Assembly: GCA_035578155.1 (NCBI GenBank)
Contig: JAPWDM010000046.1
Span: forward strand, 1,530,912-1,594,911
Length of the DNA stretch: 64,000 nt
Source: Brachynemurus nebulosus
Taxonomy: Eukaryota; Arthropoda; Insecta; Neuroptera; Myrmeleontidae
Direction of reading: 5' to 3'
Both the position numbers and the translations under genes were made by a program. Shown here piece by piece: positions 22,380 to 34,410 of this stretch. Numbering within the stretch: the stretch's first letter is position 1; the number at the start of each line of letters is the position of its first letter. The notes below the pieces were generated by a model. It saw nothing but the letters and a program-made list of their open reading frames with translations, did not search any database and had not been told where the DNA came from.

Positions 22380-23498
22380 TATTGCATATTATGTATACAT
22401 GTACACGTTTTGACTTGTTTAAATCTTATTTTTTATTTGATAGTTTGCAAATTATGTATATGGATTTTGTGGTAGGTATGTCTATGTAATAGCTACTAAT
22501 ATTATTTACATTATTTTTATTACAACAATTAAAATTCATTTTTTCATCTGTTGAAAATGAAAAGAAAAATGTTTTTGATTTTTAAAAAATTACTTATAAT
22601 CAAAAGGATTTTTTTTTGCGAAATTGTAATTTTTCATCTTTTTGTGTTTTGAATTTTTAGCAGTTTATAAATTTTGTTTTTACTGTAATTTGTTTGTTAT
22701 TATTAAACCGATCGATGGAGGATGCCAAGTAAAACCTGATTATTGTGACACCGTGTTCCACGCTGTACCATGTCAACATTTCTATATAAGTGTATAAGTG
22801 GTTAAAACAGTGTATCAGTTGGTCATTTAATTAAATTTTTCGAAATCTTCATTGCGCTAAATCAATATTGTGTAATTCTGTTTTTATATGGTCAAAGCTA
22901 TGTTTTTTGTAACAGTTGTAATGTTTTGTGATATCAAAAACTATAAAAGTTCAAAAACTAAAGTAACATTTCATAAACATATTTTAATCAGAAATTGTGA
23001 AAAATTGTGTTCGCTTTTCTTTAGACGATATAATACATGTTAGTTCATGTTAGTTCAATAGATCCTGGAATTTCCGTAGTTATTTTTTTTTCTTGTATCC
23101 GATTATCACAATTTTTTTTTTAAAATAATTTTACGATCTTTAATTTTGTTAATAACTAATTTTTGCTTGTGACTAATAGTTTTTGAGTAAAAAAGTGAAA
23201 ACGTGGGTTTATTTTTCAAGATGGCGACTAAAGCTAACCTTCGATTTTTGGGGACTTTTAGTATAATCATCACTAGGTCCCAAATTATAATCTTACCAAG
23301 TTTCCAAACTTTCGGAATTATTTCGCCAAAATAACTGCGTAGAACTCTAGAGTGTTTATTGACGAGGCTAAATGCTGTTTATATACAAAATTGAATTCGG
23401 CGCTGATAATAATTAGCTAATAATAATAAAAAAACACATCCACGCAATTATTTAAATCAACGCAGAAGATATTTCCTTGTACACCTAGTAAAAATCTG

Positions 23499-23578
<80 letters not shown>

Positions 23579-24427
23579 TTAGATAGATAGATAGATCGAT
23601 AGTTACGTTTCGTAACAATTAAAGCTAGTTTAACTTTTAAATATCCCTGTCGCAGTATCTACATAACATAGCGAATATATCAAATATTGGGCACTGGCGG
23701 ATCCCATCTAAGACCTGTATCCATTTAAAATGGTTTAGCTTTCTAACAGTGAAACAATTTTCAAAATCAGTTGAGTAGTTAGTTAATTTTTGGCGCTTTT
23801 GGGTGCTCAGGATCCTAACGGATCTCATATAATGTAGCATATATCCATTTAACAATACATGTGTTATTACATTACATAACTATAGTTTTCGATTTTTTTT
23901 CTAGGTATGTAAATATATATCTAAATTACATATATTTTCTTTCTAAAGGAGGACATCATACAAAAATTTCCTTTCCATATCGTACTCTTAAAACACCTGG
24001 CTAATTTTAATTTAAAAAGACGAGACAGAGCTGTTGTCATTATAACACATACACGCATATTGAATAACTAACTAGCACTTGTTTTATCTAAAAAAAAATT
24101 GCTTTTTTCTATATTTCATTTCGTTCGTACTACTGCCGGTGAAAAGAAATAATCTCTGTGATATTAAGTCCAAGTTTTTTGTTAACTAAATAGTAATAAT
24201 AGCTTATTAAAATAACTGATTAAAGTTTTTAAGATTAATTTTTCAATTCCTGTGTATGCTGATTAAATTTCCGTGCATCGAATTAAGTTTTAAGTTTTAA
24301 TTTAGAAAGTTTAATAAAGAACAATATTCTATTACCATCTCAGTTGTATACGAATAAACATATTGCACAATTATTTAATTATTTACTAAAATAACGTGTA
24401 TATATATACAAGCATACACTTCACGTT
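22380..24427. other. Unassigned sequence with repeat fragments
   Basis: 22,880-23,060 is related to 47,370-47,540 (repeat family E; both have GTGATAT-AAAAACTA and GAAAAA-TGTGTTCGCTTTTCTTT). 23637-23680 is an inverted piece of the 401-bp repeat end (CCCTGTCGCAGTATC). Nothing else is recognised. Confidence 0.45.
23501..23600. repeat. (TA)n followed by (TAGA)n microsatellite
   Basis: TA repeats to about 23579, then AGATAGATAGATAGA. The compound tract lies 40 bp from a fragment of the 401-bp repeat. Confidence 0.9.
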
Positions 24428-24460
24428 TTGTCAATAATACCGTGTGTCCCACTTCATAAA

Positions 24461-25195
24461 ATGACAGAACAAATATTGCAAGCAATAACTGATCTAAAAA
24501 CTGAATTGAAAACTGATGTTAAAATATTAACAGAACATATCGAGAATCTCGCAGAAAATGTGATATCCGAAAACAAAAATCTTAAATCGCAAATAGAAAC
24601 TCTAGAAGCAAAAATTTAGAGATTGGAACGTGAAGCAAGAAAAAAGAATATTGTTATACATGGACTTCCCAACAACAATAATAATATCAAACATACTGAA
24701 GAAGAAGTTGTACACCTTTTCAATCAAACTATGAAAGTTGAATGCTCTTCCAGCGACATTGATTTTATACGAAAACTGGGAAAGGAAGGAAGTAATAAAC
24801 GCCCAATTCTCGTATGTTTCCTCTCTCAGAGGAAGAAGATCCAACTCTTCGCAGGAAAGAAAAATCTCAAAGATCATAGAATTTCTATTGCCGATGATTT
24901 ACCGATTGAAGTAAGAACAGTGAGAAAAAGTTTGATACCTAAAATGCTAGAATATCGAAAAGAATGAAAGAAAGCTTATTTAAGGTATGATAAACTAATT
25001 TTAGAAGAAAACCCAGTGACAACAGAGAGCCAAATAGCACTTACAAATCCTAAAAATCGACCACAACCAACTGAAGATAAAAATAATCAACAAGTAAAGA
25101 GACAGGACCTTTTGGCTAGCAAAAATATAGGAAACGCCAGTATCAAGGACTATCTTCAGCGTGCAAGATTAAACTCTATTTCTAACACACAATAG
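24461..25195 (+). pseudogene. LINE ORF1 (L1-like coiled-coil/RRM protein)
   Basis: Starts MTEQILQAITDLKTELKTD, a heptad-rich coiled coil, then RKKNIVIHGLP (the RRM-like opening of L1-type ORF1 proteins), DIDFIRKLG and a basic C-terminal domain. ORF1p of this type forms RNA-binding trimers that package LINE RNA. In-frame TAG at 24617 and TGA at 24965 interrupt it; the frame otherwise continues to TAG at 25193-25195. Fusion of an L1-like ORF1 with a Jockey/CR1-like endonuclease downstream is seen in several insect LINE lineages. Confidence 0.75.
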
Positions 25196-25289
25196 CAACC
25201 AAGGATAATCAATCGGATTGAAATAGGTGCGAGTACGGAAAATGAATCTTGTGAAATGGAAGTGGAGAGTGAAAATCTCAATTGTCTTT

Positions 25290-26120
25290 TTGGAACTCTC
25301 ATGGGTGCAACAATATATTTAATTTGGATAGAGGAAGCCAACTCTTTCTAAGGAAATTTAAAATTATAGCATTAAATGAAACGGGGTTATATGGATCTTA
25401 TATGAGTGCCCTAATTTTCTGAACGAGTACGCTTACTCAATACGATATGCAACGAAAGAAAAAAGTCTTGGAAGAGCAAGTGGAGGTATACTCGTTTTTG
25501 TGTATCGTGATTTAAAACATCAGTTTATAGAAAAATGTAACCTATGGTCCGTGTTAAAAGTGATATTTAGTAACACAGCTTCAATCATATTTGTTTTTGT
25601 TTACATTAAACCTGACCTGGATAATACATTCGTAATGGAAGTATTAAATGATTTAATTTTAGAACTATCAAATGTACATGTTAGTAATAAAATTTTTGTT
25701 TTAGGCGATATGAATGCTCGAATTGGACAGCTAAATAATGATCACTGCTATGAGCTATTCGAAGCGTCCCATCTGCTATCAGAAAGAATATCTTTAGACA
25801 ATACAGTAAATGTTAGAGGAAAATTATTAAATGAATGTATGGAAAGCTTGGGATTCATAGTGATTAATGGGTGAACTATAAGCGATAATCCCGGTCAATA
25901 CACATTTTGTCGAAAAAATGCCAAAAGCATAGTAGACTTAGCTTGGATAAACGCTCTTAATGATGTTGCCGACCTGAAAGTATCTGACTGTTTACTCACA
26001 TCTGACCATTTACCCTTGGAGTTAGAACTCAAATATCCTTTTAAAAAAATTGCTAATACAAATACAAGACCTGTAAGTACTACTAAATATGTGTGGGATA
26101 AAACAAAAAAAGCTTCATTA
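25290..26120 (+). pseudogene. LINE endonuclease domain (APE-type)
   Basis: Exonuclease-endonuclease-phosphatase fold that nicks target DNA. Motifs in order: IIALNETGL (metal-binding Glu region, about 25360), GRASGGILVFVYRDL, FVYIKP, VLGDMNARIG (about 25700), SIVDLAWIN (about 25930) and SDHLPLELEL (about 26000, the catalytic Asp-His). Frameshifts near 25420 and 25480, and a TGA at 25872, break it. Confidence 0.85.
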
Positions 26121-26269
26121 ACTTGTTAGGAAGTTTAGAAATAGATTAGCTACCCGGAGATGATAATCAACTCAAATATAACAATATAATAGAAGTAATA
26201 AAAAAAGTCGCAAGTGATCTAGGATTTAAAATTATTATCCAGCATTATAATAACAAATATTCGGTTCCG

Positions 26270-26593
26270 AAAAACAAACCATGGTATAATGGAGTTTGCA
26301 AAAATAAAAAATTAGAAATGAATAAACGCTATAAAGAATGTAAAAAAAATAATTTAAATAGTGATTACTTAGAAAATTATGTCTAAAGCAAAAATAAATA
26401 AATATAAACAAACTATTGAAATGTGTAAAAAAGAACACTATGACAATATCAGAGCTAAGTTAACTACCATTAAAGATTCAAAAGGTTTTCGGGAGGCAAT
26501 TAAATATTTAAAAAAAAAGTTCAAAATACAAAAAATTTAATTGATATGAACACTCGGGTTGAATATTTTAGGGCATTATACTCCCTAAGTATA
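26270..26593 (+). pseudogene. LINE linker region, truncated by Tc1 insertion
   Basis: Continues from the endonuclease: KPWYNGVCKNKKLEMNKRY is the conserved Trp-rich linker between endonuclease and RT, followed by a lysine-rich stretch with frameshifts near 26385 and 26520. It stops where the Tc1-type terminal repeat begins at 26594. The RT of this copy is not found downstream. The 35.4-kb copy starts at roughly the position where this one ends, but nothing shows they were one element. Confidence 0.7.
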
Positions 26594-27363
26594 CAGCCTT
26601 GGCCAAAAGTATTAGGCACCCCCATAAAACACGTGTAACTCATAAATTAGTTTAAAAATGACTTATCTGTTTAATAATAGAATGAAAGGCAATACTAAAA
26701 GTTAATTTTAAACGATAGATAAAGAATTTTAAGGCATCATAAAACACCTGGTCCACAAAACGTGAAATTTGAATTTTCTTGAAAAATAATGCAATTTATT
26801 TGTTAGTCTTTTATTAACTTTCAGGATAACAAGAAGCTGCTGAGTGTTGTTTGTTTGTGTAGTAGAGACAGTTTGTAATACAAAATGCCGAAACAACGAG
26901 AACTTAACACAGAAACACGAACAAAAATCCAGATGTTATATGAAGAAGGGAAGACTCAAATAGAGATTGCTAAATCAGTAAAAGTTTGACGACCTGCGGT
27001 GCAATCTATCATTTTAAAAGGTTCGCGGAGACTGGCTCTCACACAAACAAAATAAAATGGGCAGAAAACGGATTACTGTCAACCGCCAGATTAGAAAACT
27101 TATCCGTGACTCACTTAAGGACCGCAAAAAAACCTTTTTTGAACTCGCTGCAGCTTCATCGGAGAACATTGGGAAACCAATTAGTTCTCGAACTGTAAGA
27201 TGAAGAATCACACAAGCAGGCTTAAAAAGCCGCAGAGCCAGGAAGAAGCCTTGGCTCTCCGACAACAATAAGAAAAATCGTGTGAAATGGGCTCTAAGAT
27301 ACCAGCATTCTTCTGAAGAAGATAGGTCCAATGTGATATGATCCGACGAATCTAATTTGGAGG
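26594..27363 (+). mobile_element. Tc1-type transposon, 3'-truncated
   Basis: Left end CAGCCTTGGCCAAAAGTATT following TA (26592-26593) matches the usual Tc1-family terminal repeat style (CAGT-TTGGCCAAAAGT). It contains the transposase relic at 26885-27362. No right terminal repeat was seen, so the 3' half is gone. Confidence 0.8.
26885..27362 (+). pseudogene. Tc1 transposase N-terminal half, degraded
   Basis: Start MPKQRELNTETRTKIQMLYE with an HTH region (TQIEIAKSV), stop TGA about 26987. After a frameshift comes GRKRITVNRQIRKLIRDSLK, an ELAAASSENIG block, SRTVR-stop-RI, RARKKPWLSDNNKKNR, and then stop-SDESNLE, which corresponds to the first catalytic Asp (WSDESNF) of the DDE domain with the Trp changed to a stop. 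Everything after the first Asp is missing. Confidence 0.85.
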
Positions 27364-27446
27364 TAAGTTAAATTTTATACCATCGCATTAAACAATGCGA
27401 TTAGATTCGCCGGACCATACCACATTGGACCAAACTTCTTATGTCC
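27311..27446. repeat. Fold-back copy of the transposase end
   Basis: 27322-27358 (TCCAATGTGATATGATCCGA and CGAATCTA) is repeated in reverse complement at 27399-27440 (TTCGCCGGACCATACCACAT). A further hairpin at 27504-27532 has 10-bp arms AGATTCGCCC/GGGCGAATCT, and AGATTCGCTCC recurs at 27687. Confidence 0.7.
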
Positions 27447-27715
27447 GATTTTACCCATATGCATGACTTAATGTGATTTATATTGCAAATAAAGCACTGT
27501 CCAGATTCGCCCCACACATAAGGGCGAATCTACACATTATATAAAAAAGAAAAAAAAATGTTACAGTACCAATTTTAATATTTTTATTACTGCCCCATAT
27601 GTTCGTGATATTAAAGCATTTAAATTATTTTTTTAGAATTTTTTAGATAACTCTAAACAATTTATTGCCAAAAAACTGAAAAAATCGTCCAGATTCGCTC
27701 CAACTCACGGTAGTC
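27447..27715. other. Spacer with AGATTCGCC motifs
   Basis: AT-rich sequence between the Tc1 relic and the R4-like element. It contains the hairpin at 27504-27532 and no coding signal. Confidence 0.4.
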
Positions 27716-27951
27716 TCAAAATTGAGTTTGTGCGACGTTGTGTCAAATGCTTTTCGATAGTCCACCCAGGCCATGCTCAGGTTGCTTTTGTGCTGTTTAG
27801 CTTCCTGATAGATACATCTGTCGACCAGCAAGTTGTCTTTGCAACCCGACATTCCTCTTTTTGAACCTCGTTGTTCATAAATCGAACTCCACACTGGTTC
27901 AATCCCCTTCAAGATGCATTCGTATAGAATGGAAGTGAACGCTTTAAACAC
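27716..27951 (-). pseudogene. Family B RT fragment (early motifs)
   Basis: Reads from FKAFTSILYECILKGIE through SGCKDNLLVDRCIYQEA to SMAWVDYRKAFDTTSH, i.e. RT motifs 1-3 including the first catalytic Asp (WVDYRKAFD). It ends within about 15 codons of this Asp; the YADD-type motif and all later domains are lost. Confidence 0.8.
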
Positions 27952-28068
27952 AGTGTTCAGGCACGTTATCGGTCTGTAGTTCTGTGGTTGTGATAGGTCT
28001 CCTTCTTTTGGTACTAGGACCGTTCTTCCCTCAGTGAATCACGATGGTATTGGTTCACAGTTACATAA

Positions 28069-29359
28069 CTAATTTGAAAATATATGGACAAGGTGGCGGT
28101 GGGTACTACTGAACTTCTTCCACCAAAAATTCGTTATTCCATCAATGCCCGGAGCCGAATAGTTCTTCTTGCCTTTGAAAGCAAGTTCGAATTCCTCTTT
28201 ATCAATAGATGTTATAATGGTATTAGATGGCACTTTGCCAAGCTGTTGTTTGCAGTACCACCTAAACTGGCTAATGGGAATACAGTCCAAGTCAGTCTGT
28301 TTATTCGTCTCATATATCACCAGTCAATAATCCTCTATAGCATCGACCGTCGGCGGTTGCTCCACGACAGGGCTTTTAGATGCAAGCAGGCGTGAAGGAT
28401 TCGAGTTAAAGATCTTATTTTCCCGAATGCACCGTTCATGCCGAGCCACTTTCTTCTTGGCCAGGGCCAATGCGCGGATTTTATCCAAATGTGTCTGTTT
28501 GTTGGTCAACAGATTGCCCAAATTGATTCTGTGATAGCGGTACCGTAGTTCTCTGACAAAAGCCCGTACCTTTCGCGTAGAACGCCTGTTGATCTGAATG
28601 TATTCTATCACACATTGGATACGCGATACCAGCTGTCGTAGTACCCTCACCTTGGTGCCAATTTGTTTAGTACGAATACGTGCCTTCTCGTCTGCAGTCT
28701 TTTGCTGCTTAGTACATGGGGTCAGGACACGCATCGCTGCATATACTGCGTTGTCGACGTCGGTGAGATCAATGGATGGGGATAGATGTTCGTCCAAAAT
28801 TTCGTTTATTAAACTCAGGTGTTCGCCCTTTACATATGTCCGTCAGTGTTTGGGCCGTCGTCGTTTATCAAAGTCTAAATCGGTATCGAGAAGATCACGA
28901 AATTGTTTTTTAAACTGTCTGAGACAGAAAGGGATTTATTTAGATCGGCATCATTCTGTGTGGGAGTTGAACTTGTTCTAGTGTTAGACTCTAGCACAGT
29001 ATCTGTGTTGGCTTGATTTAACCATGAGTTACCGGTTGGTCCTGCTCTGTGATGTTAATATTGACCAAGCTTTCACCATTGACCGCAGAATCCACCAGTT
29101 CAACTTCCACCAGCGCAGTTCCAGCAACCGTAGCTTCTTCGCGAGCTTCTCGATTATCGTCATTTCCGGAAGGTATGTTTAATTTAATGATTCGGGCTAC
29201 ATGGTCACGCAGATTTTGTGGTGGTAAATTGGAGTGTTCGGGATGCATCTGGCACCATATGGCGTGCATCCTTGCCATGTACCCTGTCTTATTTGGCTCA
29301 GTTTGTGTGCAGCACGTGAGCAAATCTGTCCTCAAGTTGTCCGTCCACTCCAGACGCAC
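28069..29359 (-). pseudogene. Family B N-terminal protein region
   Basis: Begins MRLEWTDNLRTDLLTCC (29359), contains GYMARMHAIWCQMHPEH, then a frameshifted acidic/variable region, a basic helical stretch (RRSTRKVRAFVRELRYRYH, about 28600), CIPISQFRWYCKQQLGKVPS, and NYSAPGIDGITNFWWKK, the conserved region just before RT motif 1 in R2/R4-type elements. At least three frameshifts separate the pieces 29359-29018, 28797-28324 and 28320-28069. It is about 85-90% similar to copy 2 by eye. Confidence 0.8.
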
Positions 29360-29653
29360 GAGACGAGAAGGTGAATTTTAACTGGTTCCGCCTTTTTGTG
29401 CGGGCCCATCCGAGAGACCCGCGGCACGGCCAGCCTTCCTAGTTCTATTACTTTTGGGAACTAGTAGAAAATCCGCTGCGGCGAGTTAACCCGGTTGCAG
29501 GGACAACAATTTGGCGCTGGTTGACTCACACGCACCAGATACTAAAAAGTACCTGGTCTTAGCTCGGGGACTCGGGAGCGCTACTTCCCGAATTGTCGTA
29601 GCAACCGACTACCGAAGCAACCGGGTGTTACAAAAGGCCCCTGCCACTGGGGC

Positions 29654-29747
29654 TTTATTTTTATTATTATTAATATTATTATTATAGACTTTTATTTTTA
29701 TTATTATATATTATTATTATTATTATTATTGTTATTATTATTATTAT
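29654..29747. repeat. (TTA)n array between two R4-like elements
   Basis: Interrupted TTA repeats. The 5' end of family B copy 1 lies on one side and the 3' end of family A copy 1 on the other, both in the same (minus) orientation. Confidence 0.95.
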
Positions 29748-30054
29748 AGACTTTTACGCCAACCTGGCGCTCACTACTCAGTAGGACAGTACTGGGTAAC
29801 ATTCACCTATACCGGCATTATGCAAGGTGTTAGGCTCTGTGGAAGGGTAATGTGCCACACCAATCCGTAAAAGTACCGTAGTACATTCACGGATGGGTCT
29901 GTCACATCACTCCTTATATTGTTGTTATTGTTGCTTGAAACGAGGTGTTATGTGTCTATTTTGGTGTACACTGGGTCGTACGGCGAGACTTGTGGGAGCG
30001 TAGATGTTGGCTCAATGACAGACGGCTGTGAAAGCCTAGTTCGTTTTCGTATCC

Positions 30055-30627
30055 TCAGAGGATAGGTAGGATTAGGGACAGAGGGATATCTATTTTAAGT
30101 TTCTTGGTGTAAATGTGTTCTAGTTCATCAAAATGCTCATTAAGATCGGGTGTTCCTGGAATTGCGCGTTTAGACGGTACAGAGGTTGACGGACTTTGTA
30201 TGTTATTGAGTTGGGGAGGATTGTGCACCAGAGCGGTAACAGTGATGGTGCGGCAGTTCGTCGATCCTCCCTCTCCATCAGACGAATCTGGATCTGTATG
30301 TGTGTTAAGTGTTTGTGTTTCAGTGTTAGTGTATTGTGTGTTTATGTATGTGTGTTGTGCGTCTGTAAGATGGGTGTCAGTGTGTTGTTCGCTCACTGTA
30401 GATGGCTCAGGTGGAGTAGAAGCAGATCTTGTGCTTTCACATATCGCAGTCGGATTTGTATTACTGAGGAACTTCCGTACTATACGACATGTGTTGATGA
30501 TCACTGCCTTTTGCATAGTAACATATGTGTATATTGGGAGACCCAAGAGGCTCAAACTATTGTGTAGTGTGTGTGGGATGACCCCAGTGGCACTGAGCAC
30601 TATTGGAACAATATGGACATGTTCCAT
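30055..30627 (-). pseudogene. Family A C-terminal tail
   Basis: Continues the family A protein: VHIVPIVLSATGVIP and QKAVIINTCRIVRKFL are conserved tail blocks of this element type, followed by a Thr/Ser/Pro-rich, low-complexity C-terminus (about 30150-30430) that differs from typical members and may include frameshift product. Confidence 0.65.
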
Positions 30628-30630
30628 TCG

Positions 30631-31571
30631 TCATTGTTGTTTTATTTCGGCTGCGAGGTCAGTGTATTTATCCAATTTAACTGCGTGTGTTTTTTGTAAG
30701 TTGTGTGTATTTGGAACCGCAATATCGATCAGATAGGTTGTCTTAGTGTTTTTCATTACGAAGGTGATATCTGGTCGATTATGATTTATGGTCGAATCTG
30801 TAATAATCGACCGATCCCAGTAAAGTCTACAAGAGTCATTCTCCGCTACTACTTTTGGTGTGAGCTTGTAGTATGGTGTTTTATCGGTTATAAGGTGGTG
30901 TTTAACCGCTACTTTCTGGTATATAATTTTGCCAACCTGGTCGTGACGGTGTTTGTATTCGGACAGGCAGCTGTGATATGTTGGATCGTTTCGGGTTTGG
31001 AATGGCATCTCCGACATGAGTCAGATGTTATTGACGAGTCACGAAGTATGTATTTTGAGTAATTCTTTGTATGAATTACTTGATCTTGTATAGCCAGCAT
31101 GAATCCTTCAGTCTCCGGGAAAAGACTTCCTTGACTCAACCAGGCGTGCGACGCTGCTTTGTCGACGTTACTCTGGTTAAGGTCATGTGGATGTCTCCCA
31201 TGTAGAGGCTTGCGCATCCATTGCTGGATTTTGTCCTCCTTCGTGACCAATGGGCAAAAACTATCTGGCATTTCTGTGTGTGAGAGGTTTAATGGTGTGT
31301 ATGCCTTGTCGGCTTGTATTATTGCATTGTGTAAGTGTGATGTGTGTGTTTTGGTGTAAAAGTATTCTCGCAAGTTATGAACCTGTTTATTATGCTTTTT
31401 CCTTATGTATATAAGACCCCGACCCCCTTCGGCTCTTGGCAGCGTCAATCGTTCTATCGCTGCTTTGGGATGATGAATTCGGTATTTGGTCATAAGGACG
31501 CGGGTCTTGATCTCGATGTTTGTCAAGTCCGTAGGCGTCCATTTGATTACCTCAAATGAGTACGTTAGCAC
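30631..31571 (-). pseudogene. Family A C-terminal zinc knuckle and restriction-like endonuclease
   Basis: Two overlapping frames (31571-30909, 31017-30631) join by a frameshift near 30930-31000. Order: EGGRGLIYI, SQGSLFPETEGFMLAIQDQV, CRRCHSKPETIQHITAACP (CCHC knuckle), YHSCLSEYKHRHDQVGKIIY, then LYWDRSII, NRPDITFVM (catalytic PD) and YLIDIAVP (D/E-x-K-like core). This is the endonuclease that cleaves the target in R2/R4-group elements. Confidence 0.8.
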
Positions 31572-32590
31572 CTGAACTGCGTAGGTGTTAATTGCTGTGA
31601 TGGTTTTTTTTTTCCATCAAGGTGGGTGTTCAGTAATCTCCGTACACGCGTTAGGTATTGCTGCATCAGGTGTTGTTTTACAGCGCTGTGATCTATATGT
31701 TCGTCCTGATTGAATCCGTGATACCGGTACGACTCTCCCTCGTCCATGGGCTGCATAACAGACTCTGGTTCGAGTTCGAATGCGACCGCATCTCGTTTTC
31801 CTCCAGAACGACATTGTGTTCGATATTTATCGATTCCGAACTCCATACAGAGGTCTCGCGAAACCTCGTTGGAAAGTCCCAGCAGCTGCTGTAATTGATG
31901 TTTAGTAGCTGCATAGATCTTAATATCATCCATATACATCAGATGTGAGATGGTATGGCGCGAATTCGTTTCCGTACCTACATTGTAACCGTATTTGGTT
32001 TCATTTAACAGGCGAGAAAGTGGACTCATTGCGAGACAAAACCATAATGGGCTCAATGAGTCGCCTTGGAATATGCCGCGTCTTGCTTGAATAAGGCCGC
32101 TTGCTGTTTTTTCATTACCAATACTCAAATGTAAGGTCGTTCGCCAGTCGGACATGATCGTTCCAAGGAAGTTCACGATACTTGGGTGTATTTTGTATAG
32201 CTCCAATACTCTCCGTAACCAGGAGTGCGGGACCGAATCAAATGCCTTTTTGTAATCAATAAACGCTGTGTACAGGTTACGTTGTCTCCCTTTCGCTTGT
32301 TCCAGTACTACGGAGTCAATCAGAAGCTGCTCTTTGCAGCCTTGTGACCTCTTTCGACATCCCTTTTGTTCTTCTGTCAGTATGGTGTTAATCTGACAAT
32401 GCTCATTGATCTTTTCTGCCAGACAGGACGTCAAAATCTTATACACTGTAGGCAAGCAGGTAATAGGCCTATAATTCGCAGGATTTTTTGTATCACTGTT
32501 TTTAGATTTCATGTATGTGATACCCTGCGTTAGGAACTTCGGTGTCAGGTTTGGTGTACGTAAGGCACAAGTTGGAACTTGTAAATACAG
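31565..32590 (-). pseudogene. Family A reverse transcriptase
   Basis: Largest intact piece of RT in this family. From about 32590: LTQGITY, then NPANYRPITCLPTVYKI, EEQKGCRKRSQGCKEQLLID, FIDYKKAFDSVPHSWL (first catalytic Asp), RRGIFQGDSLSPLWFCLA and LMYMDDIKIYA (catalytic YMDD), then MEFGIDKYRT. All core RT motifs are present without a stop over 315 codons from the Met at 32512. GIFQGDSLSP and the GC-rich insertions are typical of R2/R4-type rather than Jockey-type RTs. It appears inactive as a unit because downstream domains are frameshifted and the 5' end is gone. Confidence 0.85.
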
Positions 32591-32651
32591 CCAAAGGATG
32601 ATAGGATGATGTACATTTTAGTATGTATGTAAATGTATGTTTAACAATTGC

Positions 32652-33474
32652 AAGGTGTCAATTTAAAAACATACCAGGTCTCCTATCATGATAAATTGAT
32701 AATCATATCTTTGAAAATGTAAAAGATAATAAAATTTCTCAAAACCGTTTTTTAACATGGATTGGGAACCATTATGATCCATATTGGTATCATCTACAAC
32801 CAGCTCCTAACATTCTAGCCCCCTTCTATCCTTAAATTTCTTAAAATTTTCATATCTTTCAAAACTCCCCGAGGCATAAGTGTGAAAATCGTGAAAGGTC
32901 TCCTCTTATTACCACCCGGTCTGTAATGTTCGTTTGTACATTTTGATTTTATAATTTGTAAAAATAAACTGATTTGGAAAATAGGTCATTTGACATTTAT
33001 AACATTAAATTTGAACAAATTGATTCAAATATTATTTTTTATAATTTTCCAAAAATAATGGAAAAATTAATAATAAGTATTTGTATCTTTCGATTTTAAG
33101 ATTATAATTTCTTACGATTTTATTTCAAATAGGCATGGGATTTGATACTTGTAAATTTGAATAAGAGAAAATACATCTCAACTTACTGAAATTTATTTTT
33201 CGTATCCTTCAAATAATAATCGATAAATTAAAATTATATTCGGTATTAACGAATACCATTTTCAAAGAGCTTTCCAATGCTGTACCATAAGTGAGGTCTT
33301 ATAACTTAAAAAAATAGGTTCGGAGACGCTGGAGCTTACTGGATTGGTTGCAAAAGATTCTCATGTTGTTCATATTGGTTCCCCCTCCATGTCCTAGAAA
33401 CAGTTTTGAGAAATTTTAATTATCTTTTACAGTTCTACAGATATAAGGCCGGTTTGTATTTAAATTGACACCTT
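32652..33474. repeat. Inverted-repeat unit within family C, copy 1
   Basis: Starts AAGGTGTCAATTTAAAAACA and ends TAAATTGACACCTT. Inner parts of the arms are also complementary (AAAGATAAT-AAAATTTCTCA near 32727 versus GAGAAATTTTAATTATCTTT near 33411). A shorter homologue is at 43319-43661. It behaves like a miniature inverted-repeat element. No clear target duplication. Confidence 0.6.
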
Positions 33475-34312
33475 GTACAAATTTCTTATATGTAAATGTT
33501 TTGAAATATCAGCTGGTTTTATAAACAGACCTGAGAACTCACTACTGACCAAATTATAAATAAGCTGTTCGTATCATCAGCCACCACAAGTTAATAAATA
33601 GGTTTCATGTACAATGACGAAAATAAAAATTTTAATTAATAAATTTTTAGAATTAATTTTTTTTTTATAAAAGCTTTTATAATCAACATCTTTAATATGG
33701 AGTATGCTAAAATTTAACTACTATTGTAGCAATACTAATTTGAAATGAAAGTTTTAACAAGAAAAAATAATGTTAATTTATCTTATTTTTGGAAGAATGA
33801 ACTTTTGTACGTGTTAACAAAAAGTACATAGCTTCTATCTACTTAACGAAGAATATAATGTTTTGTATAATTTTGAATTTGAAATGGTTAATTATTGTTA
33901 ATTGACAATGATAATTATTTTCGCCGATGTCTGTTAAATGTGTGTTTAATGTATTAAATATGTGAGAGAACTGTATTAAAGTTGATGCAAGTCAGTGATG
34001 TTTAAATTATTGAAATCGGTTACAGATGTTTGCTAAATTTAAAATTATGAAATATGACGTAAAATTTGTTTTATTACAAAATATGTTAAAATTTTTTTGT
34101 ATGCTACTGTACAGTTAATTTCAAAAGATTCCGTAAATAAGTACATAAACATATTTTGTTGACAAAAAGTTCAACATTCAAAAAACCAAAAACAAAAATA
34201 TGTTAGGCAGTCAGAGCCTGATTAAGGTTTTTTTTCTAGGAGCCAATTTTTAACAAGTTTTTGACAATCAAATATTTCTGAACTGAAACATAATCGGAAC
34301 AAATCAACTAGC

Positions 34313-34325
34313 AAAACTCAATTAA
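34313..34325. repeat. 13-bp target-site duplication, left
   Basis: AAAACTCAATTAA, repeated at 35179-35191, brackets the hammerhead palindrome. In family C copy 2 only one copy of the corresponding sequence is present. Confidence 0.7.
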
Positions 34326-34410
34326 CTTATTAATTTTTAGGAGTTGTTCCACCGTGGTTGGGTAATTTAATTAAAATTTATATACATTAAAATTATATCG
34401 TTACAATATA

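Larger units (their letters stand above)
27716..29653 (-). mobile_element. R4/Dong-like retrotransposon family B, copy 1 (3'-truncated)
   Basis: Minus-strand non-LTR element. Its 5' UTR (29653 down to about 29360, GC-rich) abuts (TTA)n at 29654. Coding pieces then run down to about 27720, where the RT is cut off. The same 5' UTR and N-terminal protein occur in copy 2 at 38488-41268. Clade assignment (R2 superclade, restriction-like endonuclease) comes from copy 2's C-terminus and RT motifs; R4/Dong rather than another member is inference supported by the TAA context. Confidence 0.7.
29748..32590 (-). mobile_element. R4/Dong-like retrotransposon family A, copy 1 (5'-truncated)
   Basis: 3' UTR 29748-30054 (ends in the hairpin-forming GCGCCAGGTTGGCGT next to (TTA)n), coding 30055-32590. 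The 5' side is cut within the pre-RT region near 32590 and joins repeat family C. Two further, shorter copies of the same 3' end occur at 38313 and 41318. Confidence 0.8.

Noticed and set aside
30113..30736. 207-codon plus-strand frame
   Set aside because: It is antisense to the family A C-terminal tail, which has clear conserved blocks.
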